From NCBI GenBank assembly GCA_964650695.1, contig CAZYVA010000033.1, positions 1 through 17,332 on the forward strand: a stretch of 17,332 nt of DNA, written 5' to 3'. This DNA comes from CAZYVA01 sp964650695 (GTDB lineage: Bacteria > Bacillota > Clostridia > Lachnospirales > Lachnospiraceae). This document shows, piece after piece, positions 14,909 to 17,332 of this stretch. Numbering within the stretch: position 1 is the stretch's first letter; each line of letters opens with the position of its first letter. The notes below the pieces were generated by a model, which worked only from the letters and a program-made list of their open reading frames with translations, was not told where the DNA came from and did not search any database. The position numbers and the translations under genes are program-made.

Positions 14909-14975
14909 AATCGATAAATAAGGGCAAATTATCAGGGTTATCAATTTGACATCTCTATTATCGATATTGTATTTT
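14909..14975 (+). promoter_or_regulatory. Promoter of the rhodanese protein gene with flanking inverted repeats
   Basis: TTGACA (14946-14951), an 18-base spacer and TATTTT (14970-14975). ATCGATAA (14910-14917) upstream is inverted as TTATCGAT (14958-14965) in the spacer, which would suit a repressor site. Bases 14926-14952 recur, 23 of 27 identical, at 17295-17321. The remainder of the gap 14870-15049 shows no gene. Confidence 0.6.
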
Positions 14976-15049
14976 ACTGTGGAAGCGCTTTTTCCGAGTC
15001 ATATGGAAAAGAGGGTTTAGGAAAAATGTTCAGATGAAGGAGGAGAAGA

Positions 15050-15142
15050 ATGAAAGCATTATTAAAAAAAGCGTCGCTTATTATGCTGGCGCTTGTCATG
15101 GCAGTCACACTGGCTGGGACTGTAGGGGGGGGTAGATACTGA
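15050..15142 (+). pseudogene. Signal-peptide part of the rhodanese protein gene, cut off by a frameshift
   Basis: ATG at 15050 has a strong AAGGAGG 6 bases upstream and encodes a signal peptide: MKALLKKASLIML, then a hydrophobic stretch to VTLAGTVG. This frame runs into TGA at 15140-15142 after 30 codons. A run of eight G lies at 15125-15132. With seven G the frame would continue through VDTEAAAKKPTKITL, with a likely signal peptidase site after EAAA, into the large frame downstream. The start signals therefore belong to the following gene, and as read here the product would be a useless 30-residue peptide. Either the tract varies in length, the gene is inactivated, or the base count is wrong. 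Confidence 0.8.
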
Positions 15143-15197
15143 AGCTGCGGCCAAGAAGCCAACCAAAATCACGCTGAAGGTCAGCCCTTCCAAGACG

Positions 15198-17168
15198 GTG
15201 GAGGTAGGAAAGACCGTCAAGGTTTCCGTCAAATCCGTGAAGCCTAAAAAAGCGAGCAAAGCAGTTACTTACAAATCAAGCAACAAAAAAATAGCCACTG
15301 TGAGCAAAAAGGGCGTTGTGACTGGAAAAGCGCCGGGGAAGGTGAAGATCACAGTCACATCCAAAAAGAACAAAAAGCTGAAAAAGACGGTAAAAATTAC
15401 CGTGACGGCAGCGCAGGCAGCAGCGGTCCAGACGCCGGCGCAGATATCGGATGGCACGCAAGCAAGTGTACCTGTGGCTACCAGTGAACAGATGGGCAAA
15501 GTCCTTTCGGGGGAGGATACAGCCACCAAACTGATTGATGCCAGGGATTCGGACGCATATGCAGGATGGGCGCTGGACGGAGCAACGCGTGGCGGCCATT
15601 TTGAGGGGGCTATGAATTTGGATGCTGCCTGGGTTGGAAACGCTAAGTTCGATAGTATCATTTCGGACAATGGGATTACCAGCGAACAGTCTTATATTGT
15701 TTATGATGTAAATGGTAAAGATGCCATTGCGGTTGCTGATTATTTAATGGACAATGGCATTACAAACATCTATACTTACAATGCCGTGAATGAGATTAAT
15801 GGACAGGCAAAGGTAGAGCAGTATAAGAATTACGGGTTGACTGTTCCGGCATCGGTCGTTAAGGATTTGTCCGATTATGTTGTAAATCAAACGGAACTGA
15901 CAGATGCAGCCAAACAGGTTGTTGGCGACAGCAAGGACGTTGTTATCCTTGAATGTTCTTGGGGTGCGCCGGAAGAGACGAATTACGCGAAAAACCATGT
16001 TCCGGGGGCATTGCATATTGATACGAACGAGACGGATCCGCCGGCTGTATATGTAGAGGCGGACGGCCAGGAAACGCTCAACCAGGAATATCTGCTGGAT
16101 TATAAGTATGAGTGGAGACTGAATACGGATGAAAATCTGATTAAGCTTTTTAGTAGCAGAGGTATTTCAAAAGATTCCTGCGTGGTAGTTACTGGCAGCA
16201 GCGCGGCGCCGGTTTCGAGATGTGGGATTTTGCTGAAATATATTGGCGTCGAAAATGTTCATATTATGAGTAAAGGATATACGGGCTGGAAAGCAGCAGG
16301 TTATGAATTTGAATCAGAGAACAGGAATGCCGGTTTACCAAATGGCCCAGAGGAAATATCACAATTCGATACAGAGAAAGCATGTGAAATTTTTGGAGTG
16401 ACGAAAGCAACAGCGCTGCATCCAGAAATTTATGAGAAGACCGCGTATGTGCAGGAGAATCTTGGAAAGGATGGCTATCAGCTTGTAGACAATAGAAGCC
16501 AGGATGAATGGGATGGATTGGAATCAAATTATCCATATGAAGATCTTGCAGGCCGTATTGATGGTTCCATCCACTCAAAGCAGAATTCCTATAATCCCGA
16601 CAATTCGATGCGTAGTAAACTTCTCCAGGATGCCAAATGGATCGGGGATGGCATTGATTTGGATAAACACATAACATTCTTCTGCGGAGACGGATGGAGA
16701 GCTGCAGTAGATACATGGAATGCATGGGTGTTGGGATATGATGCTTCCATTTACCATGGATGGATGGAATGGTCTAATTCCGGCTGTAATTTTATCAATA
16801 AAGATGGAAAGACAGTACACTATGATAAAGCTCGCCAGGCTGTGGTAGACAGTAAAACGGATGAAATTGTCCAAGAATTGACTACGAAATTCCAGTTTGA
16901 ACAGGAAACCGTCAACGTAACTGCTGCAGGCGATTACGAAAATCTAAATGTCCTCATTAACAAGACAGGGATTACCCCGCAGTTCTCATCATCCAATAAT
17001 AATCTGGCAACTGTCGATGAAAATGGAGCAGTGAAAGTTATATCAATACCGGAAACACAGACGGAGATAACCATTGAAGCATCCGTACAAGGCTTCGAAA
17101 ACAATTATCGGGATGCAGAAGATCGTTCGGCATCTTATACCTTGGTACTTAACCCAGGAACTGAATAG
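15198..17168 (+). CDS. Secreted protein with BIG2-like ends and three rhodanese-like domains; 5' end frameshifted
   Basis: The frame is open from 15126 to TAG at 17166; GTG at 15198 is merely its first usual start codon and lacks a convincing binding site. The real start is probably ATG 15050 in another frame (see the eight-G tract). Numbering from 15198, residues 1-70 complete a BIG2 Ig-like fold (YKSSNKKIATVSKKGVVTGK) rich in lysine. Rhodanese-like domains follow at about 95-210, 232-372 and 385-535. Only the third has a catalytic loop, CGDGWR with C496; the first two have Asp170 and Thr332 near that place. A second BIG2-like segment (FSSSNNNLATVDENGAV) closes the protein. No membrane anchor or LPXTG is seen. 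A sulfurtransferase or sulfur-binding role outside the cell is inferred. From about 15640 on it is visibly more AT-rich than the genes upstream. Confidence 0.82.
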   Translation: MEVGKTVKVSVKSVKPKKASKAVTYKSSNKKIATVSKKGVVTGKAPGKVKITVTSKKNKKLKKTVKITVTAAQAAAVQTPAQISDGTQASVPVATSEQMGKVLSGEDTATKLIDARDSDAYAGWALDGATRGGHFEGAMNLDAAWVGNAKFDSIISDNGITSEQSYIVYDVNGKDAIAVADYLMDNGITNIYTYNAVNEINGQAKVEQYKNYGLTVPASVVKDLSDYVVNQTELTDAAKQVVGDSKDVVILECSWGAPEETNYAKNHVPGALHIDTNETDPPAVYVEADGQETLNQEYLLDYKYEWRLNTDENLIKLFSSRGISKDSCVVVTGSSAAPVSRCGILLKYIGVENVHIMSKGYTGWKAAGYEFESENRNAGLPNGPEEISQFDTEKACEIFGVTKATALHPEIYEKTAYVQENLGKDGYQLVDNRSQDEWDGLESNYPYEDLAGRIDGSIHSKQNSYNPDNSMRSKLLQDAKWIGDGIDLDKHITFFCGDGWRAAVDTWNAWVLGYDASIYHGWMEWSNSGCNFINKDGKTVHYDKARQAVVDSKTDEIVQELTTKFQFEQETVNVTAAGDYENLNVLINKTGITPQFSSSNNNLATVDENGAVKVISIPETQTEITIEASVQGFENNYRDAEDRSASYTLVLNPGTE

Positions 17169-17332
17169 CAGATAGCATTAAGATAGGTTTGCGGATTGGC
17201 TGCAAAAGCTGAAAAAAGCGCTGGGAACGATGGATAGCTTTTCACACGTGTGGCTGGAAAAGTCTTTAAATAGAGAGAATCAATAAGTGCTGGAAATTTA
17301 TCATAATTATCAATTTGACATATCAAAATATC
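17169..17332 (+). promoter_or_regulatory. Repeat of the rhodanese-gene promoter region at the window end
   Basis: AATTTATCATAATTATCAAT at 17295-17314 followed by TTGACAT repeats the region at 14926-14952, including the exact 15 bases TTATCAATTTGACAT. The -35 TTGACA is at 17315-17320 and the -10 would fall outside the window. No clear terminator is visible after the stop at 17168; a weak CTTTTC/GAAAAG pairing around ACACGTGT lies near 17228-17260. Confidence 0.5.

Noticed and set aside
15128..15142. Programmed ribosomal frameshift at the G run
   Set aside because: Joining the frames needs a +1 shift right after a signal peptide with no stimulatory structure or slow codon seen; tract length variation or sequencing error is simpler.
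1..17332. CRISPR arrays, insertion sequences, prophage or toxin-antitoxin genes
   Set aside because: No regularly spaced repeats, transposase or integrase motifs, or matching small gene pairs were found. The XRE gene stands alone without a toxin partner.

Overview
The window looks like a chromosomal segment of an anaerobic, spore-forming Firmicute, most probably a Lachnospiraceae/Clostridium cluster XIVa relative. The reasons are the dgt, dnaG, rpoD, trmK, nif3 gene order, a YlmC/YmxH-type small protein, a Thermotoga/clostridial-type 4Fe-4S ferredoxin, an AgrC-like GHKL kinase and strong AGGAGG ribosome binding sites. No phage, transposase or CRISPR array is visible. Coding density is high and most genes are housekeeping.

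Layout. Bases 1-1104 (+): 3' part of a membrane GHKL sensor kinase that starts before the window. 1337-1660 (-): small XRE regulator. 1804-5572 (-): truA, nrdR, ylmC-like, ferredoxin, carbamate kinase and dapB, read right to left and closed by a terminator at 1755-1801. 5799-5873 (+): tRNA-Pro(GGG) with its own promoter and terminator. 5916-7565 (-): NadM-like adenylyltransferase, thioredoxin and an HD-domain nucleotidase-like protein, probably driven from a promoter at 7622-7651. 7858-10177 (+): M24 aminopeptidase P-like protein and dGTPase, closed by a 30-bp-stem terminator. 10401-14869 (+): dnaG, rpoD, trmK and a Nif3-family gene, a macromolecular-synthesis operon. It is preceded by a sequence that fits the sigma-H promoter consensus at every defined position, which would tie replication priming and the main sigma factor to the transition state. 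15050-17168 (+): a secreted protein with Ig-like (BIG2) domains at both ends and three rhodanese-like domains between them.

The most notable locus is the last one. Its signal peptide and its body lie in different frames, separated exactly at a run of eight G. One G fewer restores a single secreted protein of about 705 residues. This is either phase variation by slippage, a recent inactivation, or a homopolymer sequencing error. The promoter region of this gene recurs (23 of 27 bases) at the very end of the window, suggesting that a second, similarly controlled gene follows.

Other points of interest are an 11-bp dyad that overlaps the ribosome binding site of the ylmC-like gene, a possible NrdR box over the nrdR promoter, an M24 peptidase with Asp in place of a metal-binding Glu, and an arcC gene with no arginine deiminase pathway neighbours. 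All functional statements rest on recognition of motifs by eye; no database search or computation was run.
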